NCBI GenBank assembly: GCA_000955875.1
Contig: JYOE01000005.1
Location: 5,186-62,327 of the forward strand
Reading direction: 5' to 3'
Origin: Terrabacter sp. 28
GTDB lineage: Bacteria; Actinomycetota; Actinomycetes; Actinomycetales; Dermatophilaceae
Length of the DNA: 57,142 nt
Made by a program: the position numbers and the translations under genes
Shown here: one piece after another, positions 18,620-28,757 of the stretch
How the letters are laid out: every line of letters begins with the position of its first letter
Position numbering within the stretch: position 1 is the first letter of the stretch
The notes under the pieces: model-generated
The model's input: only the letters and a program-made list of their open reading frames with translations
What the model was told of the DNA's origin: nothing
Database searches by the model: none

Positions 18620-20011
18620 TCAGGGTGCGAAGAGGATCGTCAGCCCACCGACCGTGTAGAAGATCATGACGACCATGAGCGGCACCTGCCCGATCACGGC
18701 GGCCCGCCGCTCGAGCACGGTGATCGCGCGCTCGTGGGCGGCGAGGACGCCCAGCAGGTGGCCTACGACGATGCTGACCGCCTGGATCGTCGCGACGAGC
18801 GTCGGCTGGATGAGCGTGTCGTCCGGCGTGAGGTCGGCGGTTCCGAGCACGTCGGCGCCGGTGCCGAGCGGGTCGGTGAGCAGCACCCAGGCGTACTGCC
18901 CTTGGTAGACCCACAGCGACCAGTAGTGGGCGACGACGTAGCCGCCGGCGATCGGGATGAGCGACGGCGCGATGTCGCTGACGAAGGAGAACGAGCGCCG
19001 CAGGGGCTCGCCGGCAAGTGCCACTGACACCACCGAGGCGAGCCAGATCGTCCCGGCCACGAGGGCGAAGAAGGCGAGCAGCGTCGCCGTCCTGAGCAGT
19101 GACGAGGGCACCGAGGACGTCTGCACGAACGTGGCCCACGACAGGTTCGCCGAGAAGCCGTCGTATGCCGTCCCGCCGAGCATCACGGCCACCGTGGGCA
19201 CGAGCCCCCGCCGGCCCCGCAGCCCGTTCACGCCGTGGAGCGGAGTGCGCAGCACCCAGCGCCCGTCGGTGCGACGACCGAGGGGTGAGAGCAGGCCGAG
19301 CAGTCGCGACCAGGCCTCGAAGGGGTCGCCCTGCTCGAACCAGGCTCGGCCGAAGACGGCGGCGCCGAGCATCGAGAGGGCGATGAAGGCAGCGACGAGC
19401 ACCCGGAGGAAGCCGATCGACGTGTTGTCCTCGGCGACGAGCTCGACCCAGGTGAAGGCGCCGAGTCCGACCGCTGCGGGCCAGAGTCCCCACCGGTAGG
19501 GCAGGGCCGCGAGGTCGGGCGAGACCCTGGCCAGCCGCAGCAGCACGGCGTGCAGGGCCCGGAGCGGGTTGATGACCCGCCACACCGGGCCGAGGAGCAT
19601 CGAGGCGAACGCGAGACCGACCCACAGCCACACGTAGACGACGTGGGGAACGGGGTTGCGCGCCGAGTCCGGACCGAGGACGAGCGCCACGAGCGTCCAG
19701 ACGGTCAGCAGCGCCGCGAGCAGCCGCGCCGCGAGCCGCAGCCACCGCGAGTCGAGCACGGCCGCGACGGGGGCGGGCAGCAGGATGCCGTCGCTGGCGC
19801 GCAGACGCGGCTCGCGCCACAGGGTGCTGATGGCGACGAAGGAGATGACCAGCGCGGCGAGGGCAGCGATGACGAGCGCCGCGAAGGGCAGGGGCAGGTC
19901 GCCGCGGCTGCCGACCCCGTGCGCCGGTGCGACGGCGGGCCACGCGGCCTGCGGGATCGAGGGGACGAGGGCCGGCGCGGCGCCGGCGGTGAGGGCTACG
20001 GGAGGGGCCAT
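18620..20011 (-). CDS. Polytopic membrane protein (homologues labelled fenitrothion hydrolase)
   Basis: 463-residue integral membrane protein with about ten hydrophobic helices (first about 43-63, last about 443-460). Between them are conserved-looking charged turns such as WRVINPLRALHA, RAWFEQGDPFEAWSRL and GEPLRRSFSFVSDIAPSLIPIAGGYVVAHYW (shortened). Actinobacterial homologues are sometimes named fenitrothion hydrolase after a Burkholderia enzyme; I see nothing here that demonstrates hydrolase chemistry. It lies directly downstream of a cupredoxin-like lipoprotein gene (28 bp gap, same strand), so a membrane redox or metal-related function is a reasonable guess. ATG with GGAGGGGCC-type context reversed is weak; start confidence moderate. 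Confidence 0.75.
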   Translation of the reverse strand: MAPPVALTAGAAPALVPSIPQAAWPAVAPAHGVGSRGDLPLPFAALVIAALAALVISFVAISTLWREPRLRASDGILLPAPVAAVLDSRWLRLAARLLAALLTVWTLVALVLGPDSARNPVPHVVYVWLWVGLAFASMLLGPVWRVINPLRALHAVLLRLARVSPDLAALPYRWGLWPAAVGLGAFTWVELVAEDNTSIGFLRVLVAAFIALSMLGAAVFGRAWFEQGDPFEAWSRLLGLLSPLGRRTDGRWVLRTPLHGVNGLRGRRGLVPTVAVMLGGTAYDGFSANLSWATFVQTSSVPSSLLRTATLLAFFALVAGTIWLASVVSVALAGEPLRRSFSFVSDIAPSLIPIAGGYVVAHYWSLWVYQGQYAWVLLTDPLGTGADVLGTADLTPDDTLIQPTLVATIQAVSIVVGHLLGVLAAHERAITVLERRAAVIGQVPLMVVMIFYTVGGLTILFAP

Positions 20012-20039
20012 GACGGTCGGCGTTCCGGGTGCGGCGCCG

Positions 20040-20426
20040 TCAGCGGACGGCGACCGTGAGCAGCGTGAGGGCCGGCTCGTGGGTCTCGACCTCGTAGGAG
20101 CCGGGCTCCGTGGCGGTGAGGCGCAGCGTCGCCGGCACGCCGGCCTTGATCTCGGTCTCGGCGTCGAAGCCGTGGGCGTGCAGCTCGTCGTCGTGGTCGG
20201 ACGTCACGACGAGCTCGAGCGTCGACCCGACCGGCAGCTCGACCTGGGCGGGAGCGGGCGTGACGGTGGTGCCCGTGACGGAGACCTGGAGTCGCTTGAC
20301 CGAGCCCGTGGAGCTCACGCCGGTGGCCGCCGCGGTGCCGTCGGTCGCGCTGCTGGACGAGCAGGCGGTGACGCCCGCGAGGGCGAGCACGCAGACGGCA
20401 TACGGCAGGGCGCGAAACGCTGGCAT
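20040..20426 (-). CDS. Cupredoxin-like lipoprotein
   Basis: 128-residue secreted lipoprotein: signal peptide with lipobox VTAC (Cys about 22), Ser/Thr-rich linker, then a beta-sandwich region of about 90 residues (KRLQVSVTGTTVTPAPAQVELPVG, shortened) resembling cupredoxin_1 domains. A His-rich loop DDELHAHGF could bind Cu, though the full set of cupredoxin ligands (Cys and Met) is not seen. Gene lies upstream of, and probably with, the membrane protein at 18620. ATG 20426 is chosen because it begins the signal peptide; an upstream in-frame start would add a non-hydrophobic extension overlapping the divergent gene. Confidence 0.75.
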   Translation of the reverse strand: MPAFRALPYAVCVLALAGVTACSSSSATDGTAAATGVSSTGSVKRLQVSVTGTTVTPAPAQVELPVGSTLELVVTSDHDDELHAHGFDAETEIKAGVPATLRLTATEPGSYEVETHEPALTLLTVAVR

Positions 20427-20454
20427 GGCCACGATCCTACGTAAGGCGTTCTGG

Positions 20455-20469
20455 CAGAGTGTGACCATG
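20455..20469 (+). promoter_or_regulatory. Leaderless promoter of the WS/DGAT gene
   Basis: CAGAGT (20455-20460), 6 nt, ATG at 20467. No Shine-Dalgarno before the ATG and no clear -35. Confidence 0.4.
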
Positions 20470-21888
20470 TCTGACCGGCTGACCTCGCTCGACGCGTCGT
20501 TCCTCTACCTCGAGGAGTCCACCACGTCGATGCACGTCGGCTCGGTCATGGTCTTCCAGCCGCCACGCGAGGGCTTCGACTACGACCAGCTGGTGCGCAT
20601 CATCGAGAGTCGCATCGGCGCGATCCCGCGGTTCCGCCAGAAGGTGCGCGACGTGCCGGGGCGCATCGCCAACCCGGTGTGGGTCGACGACGAGGCCTTC
20701 GACATGGGCTACCACGTCCGTCGCGCGGGCCTGCCCCGTCCGGGCAGCGACCGGCAGCTGCAGGACTTCGTCGCCCGCGTGCAGCCGCGCAAGCTCGACC
20801 GCACCCGCCCGCTCTGGGAGGTCTACCTCGTCGAGGGCCTGCACGACGGGCGGTTCGCCATCGTCACGAAGACGCACCACGCCCTCATCGACGGCGTCAA
20901 CGCCCTCGACATCGCGCACGTGATCGTCGACGCCGTGAAGGGGGAGGACCTCGACGACGACCCGCCGCCGTGGGAGCCGCAGCGAGGCCCGTCGTCCGTC
21001 GAGCTCGTCACCGGGGCGGTCGTCGACGCCGTGCGGCGCCCGACGCAGGTCGTCGACCTCGTGCGCGGCGGTCTCAACGACGCCCTCAACGTCGGTCTGC
21101 GGGCGGTCGAGTCGGCGGGCCAGGTGCTCTCCACCGTCGCCCGCACCGCGGCCCGCCCGGCGCCGGACTCTCCCCTCAACGCCGAGATCGGGTCGGCCCG
21201 TCGGTGGGTCATGGTCGCCACCGACCTCGACGACTACCGCCTGGTGCGCAAGCGCCTCGCGCGCGGTGCCTACGCCGAGGACGTGACGATCAACGACGTC
21301 GTGCTCGCGACGATCGCCGGCGGCTTCCGGGCGTGGCTGCTGGGCCGGGGCGAGCCGGTCAGCCCGCACACGGTCGTGCGCGCCATGGTGCCGGTGAGCA
21401 TCTACGGCGACGACCCGGCGGGCATGTACGCCAACCAGGTCATGGCCTGCGTCGTCAACCTGCCCGTCGGCGAGCCGGGCGCCTCCATGCGGCTGCACCA
21501 GATCGCGTTCGCCATGCGCCAGCAGATGGAGGGCGGCCAGGCCGTGGGTGCCACGTCGCTGGCCAACCTCGCCGGCTTCGCGCCGCCGACGTTGCACGCG
21601 CTCGGCGCCCGGCTCGGCTCGGCGATGTCGCGGCGCCTCTACAACGTCATGATCACCAACGTCCCCGGCCCCCAGGAGCCCCTGTACGCCGGCGACGCCG
21701 AGATGCTCTCGACCTACCCGGTGACGCCGCTCGCCAAGGGGCAGGCGCTGTCGATCGGCATCACGTCGTACAACGGCGGGGTCTACTTCGGTCTCAACGC
21801 CGACCGCGAGGCGATGCCCGACGTCGACGTGCTCGGGCAGGCCATCGTCGAGTCGCTCGCCGAGCTGACGAGCGGGAGGGAGGGCTGA
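20467..21888 (+). CDS. WS/DGAT wax ester synthase / diacylglycerol acyltransferase
   Basis: Acyltransferase of 473 residues that joins acyl-CoA to diacylglycerol or fatty alcohol, making storage triacylglycerol or wax. Catalytic motif HHALIDG at residues 137-143 (HHxxxDG). Other family features: LTSLDASFLYLE at the N-terminus, PLWEVYLVEG before the active site, and the C-terminal NVPGPQEPLYAGDAEM. Length normal. First gene of a tight cluster: its stop TGA shares a base with the ATG of the next gene. Confidence 0.93.
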   Translation: MSDRLTSLDASFLYLEESTTSMHVGSVMVFQPPREGFDYDQLVRIIESRIGAIPRFRQKVRDVPGRIANPVWVDDEAFDMGYHVRRAGLPRPGSDRQLQDFVARVQPRKLDRTRPLWEVYLVEGLHDGRFAIVTKTHHALIDGVNALDIAHVIVDAVKGEDLDDDPPPWEPQRGPSSVELVTGAVVDAVRRPTQVVDLVRGGLNDALNVGLRAVESAGQVLSTVARTAARPAPDSPLNAEIGSARRWVMVATDLDDYRLVRKRLARGAYAEDVTINDVVLATIAGGFRAWLLGRGEPVSPHTVVRAMVPVSIYGDDPAGMYANQVMACVVNLPVGEPGASMRLHQIAFAMRQQMEGGQAVGATSLANLAGFAPPTLHALGARLGSAMSRRLYNVMITNVPGPQEPLYAGDAEMLSTYPVTPLAKGQALSIGITSYNGGVYFGLNADREAMPDVDVLGQAIVESLAELTSGREG

Positions 21889-22328
21889 TGCCCGTCGTGC
21901 GCGTCTACGTCCCACTGGGCCGGGAGGGCCTCGAGGAGCTGTCGGCGGGCGGCTCGCTCGCGGCCGGCCCGGGCAACCCCAGGGTCGCGTATGCCGTCAC
22001 GGCCGGTCTCGAGCAGAGCGCGCCGGGTCTCGACGTCGAGGACCTCGAGTACGCCGCCTTCAGCGACGCCGTCGAGGCCGCGGGCGGGCTGCGGGCGACG
22101 CCACGCGACCGGCGGGTCGTCGCCTCCGCCGACGCCGATCCCGGTTGGGTGGCGCCGGGTGACGGCCGGCCGGTGTCCCGCGTGGTGCTGACGGCCCCGG
22201 TGCCGCTGTCGCGGGTCGCCTCCTTCCACGTCGACGACGAGGTGACGGCGGGGATCGACGAGGAGGCCGACGAACTGCTCTGGTACGACGTCACCGAGCT
22301 CGACGACGTACGCGCGTTCTTCGGCTGA
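21888..22328 (+). CDS. DUF6912-family protein
   Basis: 146-residue cytoplasmic protein of an uncharacterised actinobacterial family. It begins MPVVRVYVPLGREGLEEL and ends LLWYDVTELDDVRAFFG; the pair 'AYAVT ... EDLEYAAFSDA' and 'LTAPVPLSRVASFHVDD' are the conserved blocks I recognise. Start ATG overlaps the acyltransferase stop (TGATG), so it is translationally coupled to it. A NUDIX gene follows 9 bp later. Function unknown. Confidence 0.8.
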   Translation: MPVVRVYVPLGREGLEELSAGGSLAAGPGNPRVAYAVTAGLEQSAPGLDVEDLEYAAFSDAVEAAGGLRATPRDRRVVASADADPGWVAPGDGRPVSRVVLTAPVPLSRVASFHVDDEVTAGIDEEADELLWYDVTELDDVRAFFG

Positions 22329-22337
22329 GGGGGCGCC

Positions 22338-22850
<513 letters not shown>

Positions 22851-22864
22851 CGCGCGCACGGGGC

Positions 22865-22902
22865 TTGTCACAACCGAACGGTCGTGCTTTTATTGGGTCA
22901 TG
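22865..22902 (+). promoter_or_regulatory. Leaderless promoter with embedded operator, tetR gene
   Basis: TTGTCA (22865-22870), 17-bp spacer, TTTTAT (22888-22893), 6 nt, ATG (22900): the best sigma-A-type promoter in the window. The spacer carries the inverted repeat ACCG-AA-CGGT (22873-22882), the usual form of a TetR-family half-site pair. Binding there would block RNA polymerase, so autorepression is likely. Confidence 0.75.
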
Positions 22903-23511
22903 GGCAAGGGAGAGAGCACCAAGGCCGCCGTCCTCGACGAAGCGACCGAGCTCGCCTCGCTGGTCGGCCTGGGTGGTCTCACCATCGGCACCCTGGCCGC
23001 TGCCACCAAGCTGAGCAAGAGCGGTCTCTACGCGCACTTCGCGTCCAAGGAGTCGCTGCAGGTCGAGGTGCTGCGGCATGCCCGCGAGAAGTTCGTCGAC
23101 GTCGTCATGAGGCCGACCCTGGCGACGCCGCGAGGGGAGCCCCGGCTGCGCGAGTACTTCGACCGCTGGCTCACGTGGCAGTCCACCGCTTTCGGGGGAG
23201 GCTGCGTGTTCGTCGACGCCGCAAGTGAGTTCGACGACCAGGAGGGTGCCGTGCGAGACGAGCTCGTGCGCGCCGAACGCGACAAGGCCGAGTCGGTAAC
23301 GATGATCGTCGGCACGGCCGTGGCCGAGGGGCACTTCCGTGACGACGTCGACCCGGAGCAGTTCGCCTACGAGCTCGAGGGGATCGTGCTCGCCCACCAC
23401 CACGCCCGCCGTCTCATGCGCGACAGCTCCGCCGAGGGGCGGGCCCGTCGAGCCTTCGAACGGCTCCTCGACAGCTGCCGGCCGGGCGCCGGCGAGGCCC
23501 GCCCGGCCTGA
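22900..23511 (+). CDS. TetR/AcrR-family transcriptional regulator
   Basis: 203-residue repressor. N-terminal TetR HTH at residues 8-56 (LDEATELASLVGLGGLTIGTLA, shortened, with KLSKSGLYAHFASKESLQVEVL as recognition helix and turn). The C-terminal ligand domain resembles TetR_C of the YcdC/TtgR-like type (FDRWLTWQSTAFGGGCVFVDAASEFDD). No Shine-Dalgarno; translation is probably leaderless from the promoter just upstream. An alpha/beta hydrolase begins 65 bp downstream in the same direction and is the natural candidate target or operon partner. Confidence 0.92.
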   Translation: MGKGESTKAAVLDEATELASLVGLGGLTIGTLAAATKLSKSGLYAHFASKESLQVEVLRHAREKFVDVVMRPTLATPRGEPRLREYFDRWLTWQSTAFGGGCVFVDAASEFDDQEGAVRDELVRAERDKAESVTMIVGTAVAEGHFRDDVDPEQFAYELEGIVLAHHHARRLMRDSSAEGRARRAFERLLDSCRPGAGEARPA

Positions 23512-23576
23512 CCGGCCGGGCCGGGCGGTCCACTGACCGGCTCACACCCCTACCACCCCGAAGACAGGTGATCACC

Positions 23577-24566
23577 ATGGCACACACGTCAGGCAAGAAA
23601 AGCACGATCGTTCGGACTATTCTACGTCGCAGCGCGAGCCTCCTCGCCCGCACGTCACCCGCGCTGGCCGCCCGCACGGCGGAGCGCCTGTGGTTCCGGC
23701 TGCCCCAGGCCACCGCGCGAGATGCGGCGGACGGTCCGCCGGCCACCGTGCGCGAGCTGCTCGGTGCGCCCTTCGAGGTGCACCTGCGGGGCCGGGCCGT
23801 CCGTGGCTGGTCGTGGGGCGACGGACCGGTCGTCTACCTCGTGCACGGCTGGGGCGGCAGCCTCGAGCACATGGTGCCGCTCGTCGCGCCGTTGCTCGAC
23901 CGGGGGTTGCAGGTCGTCGCGTTCGACGGCCTCAGCCACGGCCGTTCGGATGCGGGTGCACACGGGCCGCGCTCCAGCGACGCGGTAGAGCTCGGCCGGG
24001 CCCTGGATGCAGTGGCCGCGCGGTTCGGCCCGGCGCGGGCGGTCGTGGCGCACTCGATGGGAGCCCTCGCAACCCTGCTCGCCATCCGCGACGGATGGCT
24101 CGCCTCCGAGCGCCTCGTCCTCGTGGCTCCGCCGAGCGGCATACCCGACCTGCTCGACCGCATCGGGCGCGAGCTGGGCCTCGGGCCGAGGGCGACCCGC
24201 CTGCTCGCCGAGCGAGCGCGCCGTCGCACGGGCTACGCCGTCGACGACCTCGACCTCGTCCGCATCGCGACCGGCCTCGGCGTGCGGGAACGACCCGAGC
24301 TGCTGGTGGTGCACGACCTGCTCGACCGCGAGGCGCCGCACGAACCGTCGGCACGCCTCGTGCGGTCGTGGCCGGGCGCCCAGCTGCTCTCGACCGCCGG
24401 CCTCGGCCACCGCCGCGTCCTGGCCGACGCCGCCGTCGGGGGAGCGGTGTCCCGTTTCGTCGACCGGCTGCCCGTCGAGGCCACGCTGCACGGCGACGAG
24501 CGACCGGCTCCCTTCCCGCACGGTCTGGCCACGCCGGCCGGGGCTTCGGTCGCGGGAGCTGCCTGA
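23577..24566 (+). CDS. Alpha/beta hydrolase
   Basis: 329-residue hydrolase of the Hydrolase_4/lysophospholipase-like type. Oxyanion HGWGG at VYLVHGWGGSLEHM, nucleophile elbow AHSMGA with S160, and a plausible C-terminal His in GLGHRRVL; the acid is probably the Asp in LLVVHDLLDREAP. Substrate unknown. Start: ATG 23577 with AGGTG 8 nt upstream; a GTG at 23568 in frame is part of that site and less likely. Follows the TetR gene in the same direction and is probably under its control. Confidence 0.85.
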   Translation: MAHTSGKKSTIVRTILRRSASLLARTSPALAARTAERLWFRLPQATARDAADGPPATVRELLGAPFEVHLRGRAVRGWSWGDGPVVYLVHGWGGSLEHMVPLVAPLLDRGLQVVAFDGLSHGRSDAGAHGPRSSDAVELGRALDAVAARFGPARAVVAHSMGALATLLAIRDGWLASERLVLVAPPSGIPDLLDRIGRELGLGPRATRLLAERARRRTGYAVDDLDLVRIATGLGVRERPELLVVHDLLDREAPHEPSARLVRSWPGAQLLSTAGLGHRRVLADAAVGGAVSRFVDRLPVEATLHGDERPAPFPHGLATPAGASVAGAA

Positions 24567-24613
24567 GCGTCCACGTGCTGGTCCGGGGGAGTCGCGATGG
24601 TGTGCCCGCTTGT

Positions 24614-24628
24614 TACGTTGCGCGAATG
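24614..24628 (+). promoter_or_regulatory. Leaderless promoter of the GDSL hydrolase gene
   Basis: TACGTT (24614-24619), 6 nt GCGCGA, ATG at 24626. No Shine-Dalgarno. Confidence 0.5.
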
Positions 24629-25339
24629 GACTTCACCGCCGACGAGTACGCCCGCCGCGATGCCGACCGACTCCGCGAGATCCTCTCCGGACCGCCCGTG
24701 ACGTGGGCCTTCCTGGGCGACAGCATCACCCAGGGAGTCACGCACACGCACGGCTACCGCTGCTACGTGGAGCACTTCGCCGAGCGCGTGCGCGGCGAGC
24801 TCGGTCGGCGCGGAGACACCGTCGTCAACAGCGGCGTGTCCGGCGCCACCACCGAGGACCTGCTGCCCGAGTTCCACTGGCGCGCGGGACGTTTCGCACC
24901 CGACGTGGTGTTCGTCATGTTCGGGACCAACGACATCCTCGCCGGCGAGGACGGCGTCCGCGGTTTCCGCTTCCGCATCGACCAGATTGTCCAGCGCTCG
25001 CGCGACGTGGGTGCGACCGTCGTGCTGCAGACCCCGCCGCCCGTGCTCGAGGAGGGCGGCCGCAACCCTCGTCTCATCTCGCTCTACGCCGAGGCGGTCC
25101 GTGAGGTGGCGCGCGACCTGGGTGTCCTCGTGGTCGACCACGCGGCCGCGTGGCACGACGCCGCCGCCGCGGCCGGTGACGACGTCGCCCCGGCGGGCTG
25201 GCTCGACGACGCGTTCCACCCGGGCGCCCGGGGCCACCACCAGATGACGCTCACCCTCCTGTCGACCCTGGGCATCGCCGCCTCCGACAGCGCGGTCTGC
25301 TCGCTCGTCGTCGAGGACGGCGTCGGCGCGAGCGCTTGA
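24626..25339 (+). CDS. SGNH/GDSL-type esterase or lipase
   Basis: 237-residue hydrolase with all four SGNH blocks: GDSIT with nucleophile S33 (FLGDSITQG), Gly in VVNSGVSGATT, Asn in FGTNDIL, and the Asp-His pair in LDDAFHPG. No signal peptide, so probably cytoplasmic. Family members act as esterases, lysophospholipases or deacetylases; the substrate cannot be inferred. Standalone gene with its own leaderless promoter. Confidence 0.92.
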   Translation: MDFTADEYARRDADRLREILSGPPVTWAFLGDSITQGVTHTHGYRCYVEHFAERVRGELGRRGDTVVNSGVSGATTEDLLPEFHWRAGRFAPDVVFVMFGTNDILAGEDGVRGFRFRIDQIVQRSRDVGATVVLQTPPPVLEEGGRNPRLISLYAEAVREVARDLGVLVVDHAAAWHDAAAAAGDDVAPAGWLDDAFHPGARGHHQMTLTLLSTLGIAASDSAVCSLVVEDGVGASA

Positions 25340-25462
25340 GGGTCGGCGCCAGATCCTGAGGCCCAATGGTCGGTCTCGACCCTCACGGGTCAGGGGCGGC
25401 TCAGGGTCCGATCAGGGCCGTCCCCGGCAGCGCTCCACGCCGGTGACGGGCACGATGGACCC

Positions 25463-25864
25463 ATGACACAACCGATCCCCAACCCGTCCGGCCGGGACCT
25501 GACGACGCCCACCAGCGACGAGCGCACGTGGGCGATCCTCGGGCACCTCGCCGCCATCGTCGCCGCCGTCGTCTCCGTCGGCTGGCTCAGCTTCGTCGGC
25601 CCGCTCCTCATCTGGGCCATCTACAAGGACCGCAGCGCGTTCGTCCGTCAGGCTGCCGCGGGCTCCTTCAACTTCAACCTGGCGGTCTGGGCGGCGATCA
25701 TCGTCGGCTGGGTCATGTTCTTCACCGTGATCCTCATCCCGCTGGCGATCATCGTCTGGATCGTCGCGGTCGTCGCGGCGCTGTGGTTCCACATCCGCGC
25801 CGCCATGGCCGCCAACCGCGGCGAGTCCTTCCGCTACCCGTGGAGCATCACGATCCTGCGCTGA
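25463..25864 (+). CDS. DUF4870 small membrane protein
   Basis: 133-residue protein of the DUF4870 (Tic20-like) family with about three TM helices: about 28-52 (LGHLAAIVAAVVSVGWLSFV), about 72-95 and about 98-120. The family signature 'ER.WA.L.HL.' is present as DERTWAILGHLAA, and QAAAGSFNFNLAVW is the conserved second block. Function unknown in bacteria. CACGAT (25451-25456) followed by 6 nt to the ATG suggests leaderless expression. A perfect stem-loop at 25889 ends the transcript. Confidence 0.88.
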   Translation: MTQPIPNPSGRDLTTPTSDERTWAILGHLAAIVAAVVSVGWLSFVGPLLIWAIYKDRSAFVRQAAAGSFNFNLAVWAAIIVGWVMFFTVILIPLAIIVWIVAVVAALWFHIRAAMAANRGESFRYPWSITILR

Positions 25865-25888
25865 CGGCCCGACCCTGCAGGCATGGAA

Positions 25889-25929
25889 CGATGGGGTGGC
25901 CCCGCCCACGAGGCGAGGTCACCCCATCG
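25889..25929. terminator. Perfect 10-bp inverted repeat terminator
   Basis: CGATGGGGTG (25889-25898) and CACCCCATCG (25920-25929) pair exactly around a 21-nt G/C-rich loop, 25 nt after the DUF4870 stop. No T-run. Since it lies upstream of pruA it could also be in the pruA leader. Confidence 0.65.
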
Positions 25930-25975
25930 CCCGTCCCGGGCGACGACCACCGCGCCGACCCCGCAGGAGAACTTG

Positions 25976-27604
<1,629 letters not shown>

Positions 27605-27638
27605 GCAGGCACGCCTCCGTCGTCCGAGCAGGTATGCC

Positions 27639-27672
27639 GTCGGGCCCGTCCCCAGCAGGGGGCGGGCCCGAC
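27639..27672. terminator. Strong convergent terminator after pruA
   Basis: Arms 27639-27653 and 27658-27672 form a 15-bp stem (one T-G pair) with loop AGCA, between pruA (+) and DUF2505 (-). A GTATGCCG copy (27632-27639) abuts the left arm. Confidence 0.8.
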
Positions 27673-27698
27673 GTGTCGCGCGGTGAGCGGCGGGGCCG

Positions 27699-28196
27699 TC
27701 AGCCGCGCTCGGAGAGCCAGTCGGCGCCGGTGCGCTGCTCGCTGTGGATCGCCTCGATGACAGCCGGCGCGGCGGCCTTCTCCACCTTGCCGCCGAAGAG
27801 CGGGATGGACGCCTTGAGGTCGCCGTCGATGGTGATCACGCTGCCGCCACCCGAGGGGGCGAGCCGGATCTTCGAGCGCATCGCGACGGGCGCGCCCGCG
27901 ACCTCGACCGTGAGGGTGCCGTCGCGACCGCCGTCGCCCGAAGCCGCGGCCCACTCGTAGGTCTCGGTCACCGAGAGGGTGGGCCCGACGATCGACTTCG
28001 CGAAGTCGGGCAGGTCGTCGGCCGGCAGGTCGCGCTTGGTGACGACGCGGGCGCCGTCACCGACTGCGCTGACCGCGGCCTCGTGCCGCTGCGCCCCGGC
28101 CTCGATGCACTTGCGCTCCTGGAAGGCCTGGTCGGTGACCATCGCGTAGACGGACTCGGGGGGTGCTGCATACGTGATCGTCTCGGTGATCCTCAT
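27699..28196 (-). CDS. DUF2505 domain protein (SRPBCC-like)
   Basis: 165-residue cytoplasmic protein of the DUF2505 family, a START/SRPBCC-like helix-grip fold that binds small hydrophobic ligands. It begins MRITETITYAAPPESVYAMVTD, with the family's middle block IVGPTLSVTETYEW and C-terminal IPLFGGKVEKAAAPAVIEAI. No catalytic activity known. ATG 28196 has TAGCGT 7 nt upstream on the minus strand and no Shine-Dalgarno, so it may be leaderless. Convergent with pruA. Confidence 0.88.
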   Translation of the reverse strand: MRITETITYAAPPESVYAMVTDQAFQERKCIEAGAQRHEAAVSAVGDGARVVTKRDLPADDLPDFAKSIVGPTLSVTETYEWAAASGDGGRDGTLTVEVAGAPVAMRSKIRLAPSGGGSVITIDGDLKASIPLFGGKVEKAAAPAVIEAIHSEQRTGADWLSERG

Positions 28197-28265
28197 GGCG
28201 CACACGCTATTGCACGCGCACGCGACGCCCCGGCGTCGGCTCGCGGGCGCCTGGTGCCGGGGCCC

Positions 28266-28757
28266 TCAGCCGCCCGACCTCGCCCGGTCGGAGAGCGCCA
28301 CGAGCGACCGGTGCGACGCTTCGAGCTCACGCCGCAGCCGCGCCAGCTCGCGCGAGCGGACGGCCGTGACCCGGTTGAGCAGCTCCTGGAGGCGCTCGCG
28401 CTCGGCGAGCCGGTGGGCCGGCTCGACGCGGCTGGGACCGCTCCGCTCGACGACGAGCTGCCCGTCGACGACGAGGTCGCTGCGGGCGAGGGCAGGCTCG
28501 AGCGAGCGGAGCCCCGCCGCCGACTCGACCGCTGTGGTCGTCCACGACTGGAGCAGCCCACCGACGCGGTCGAGCTCGGTCGCGGCCCTCGTGACGAGGT
28601 CGCGCTCGTGACCGGACGGGTCGGGTGCGCCTGCCCGCGTGACGCGCGCCGCCGCGGAGTCGAGCTCGACCACGAGGTCTGCGAGCCGGCCCGCCTGGGT
28701 GCGCAGGGCACCGCCCAGCGCCGAGGCCGAACCGGGGTCGCCAGGGGAGAGGCTCAT
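28266..28757 (-). CDS. Small alpha-helical hypothetical protein A
   Basis: 163-residue soluble protein, almost entirely predicted helix: heptad-like runs from about 18-50 (LRTQAGRLADLVVELDSAAARV) and 110-155 (RLAERERLQELLNRVTAVRSRELARL). No known domain. Length and helical hairpins recall WXG100/ESX-associated or PE-like proteins, but there is no WxG motif. The start ATG overlaps the stop of the upstream gene (ATGA), so the two are a coupled pair. Confidence 0.75.
   Translation of the reverse strand: MSLSPGDPGSASALGGALRTQAGRLADLVVELDSAAARVTRAGAPDPSGHERDLVTRAATELDRVGGLLQSWTTTAVESAAGLRSLEPALARSDLVVDGQLVVERSGPSRVEPAHRLAERERLQELLNRVTAVRSRELARLRRELEASHRSLVALSDRARSGG

Noticed and set aside
18620..20011. 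Naming as fenitrothion hydrolase
   Set aside because: Only a label inherited by homologues; no catalytic motif seen.
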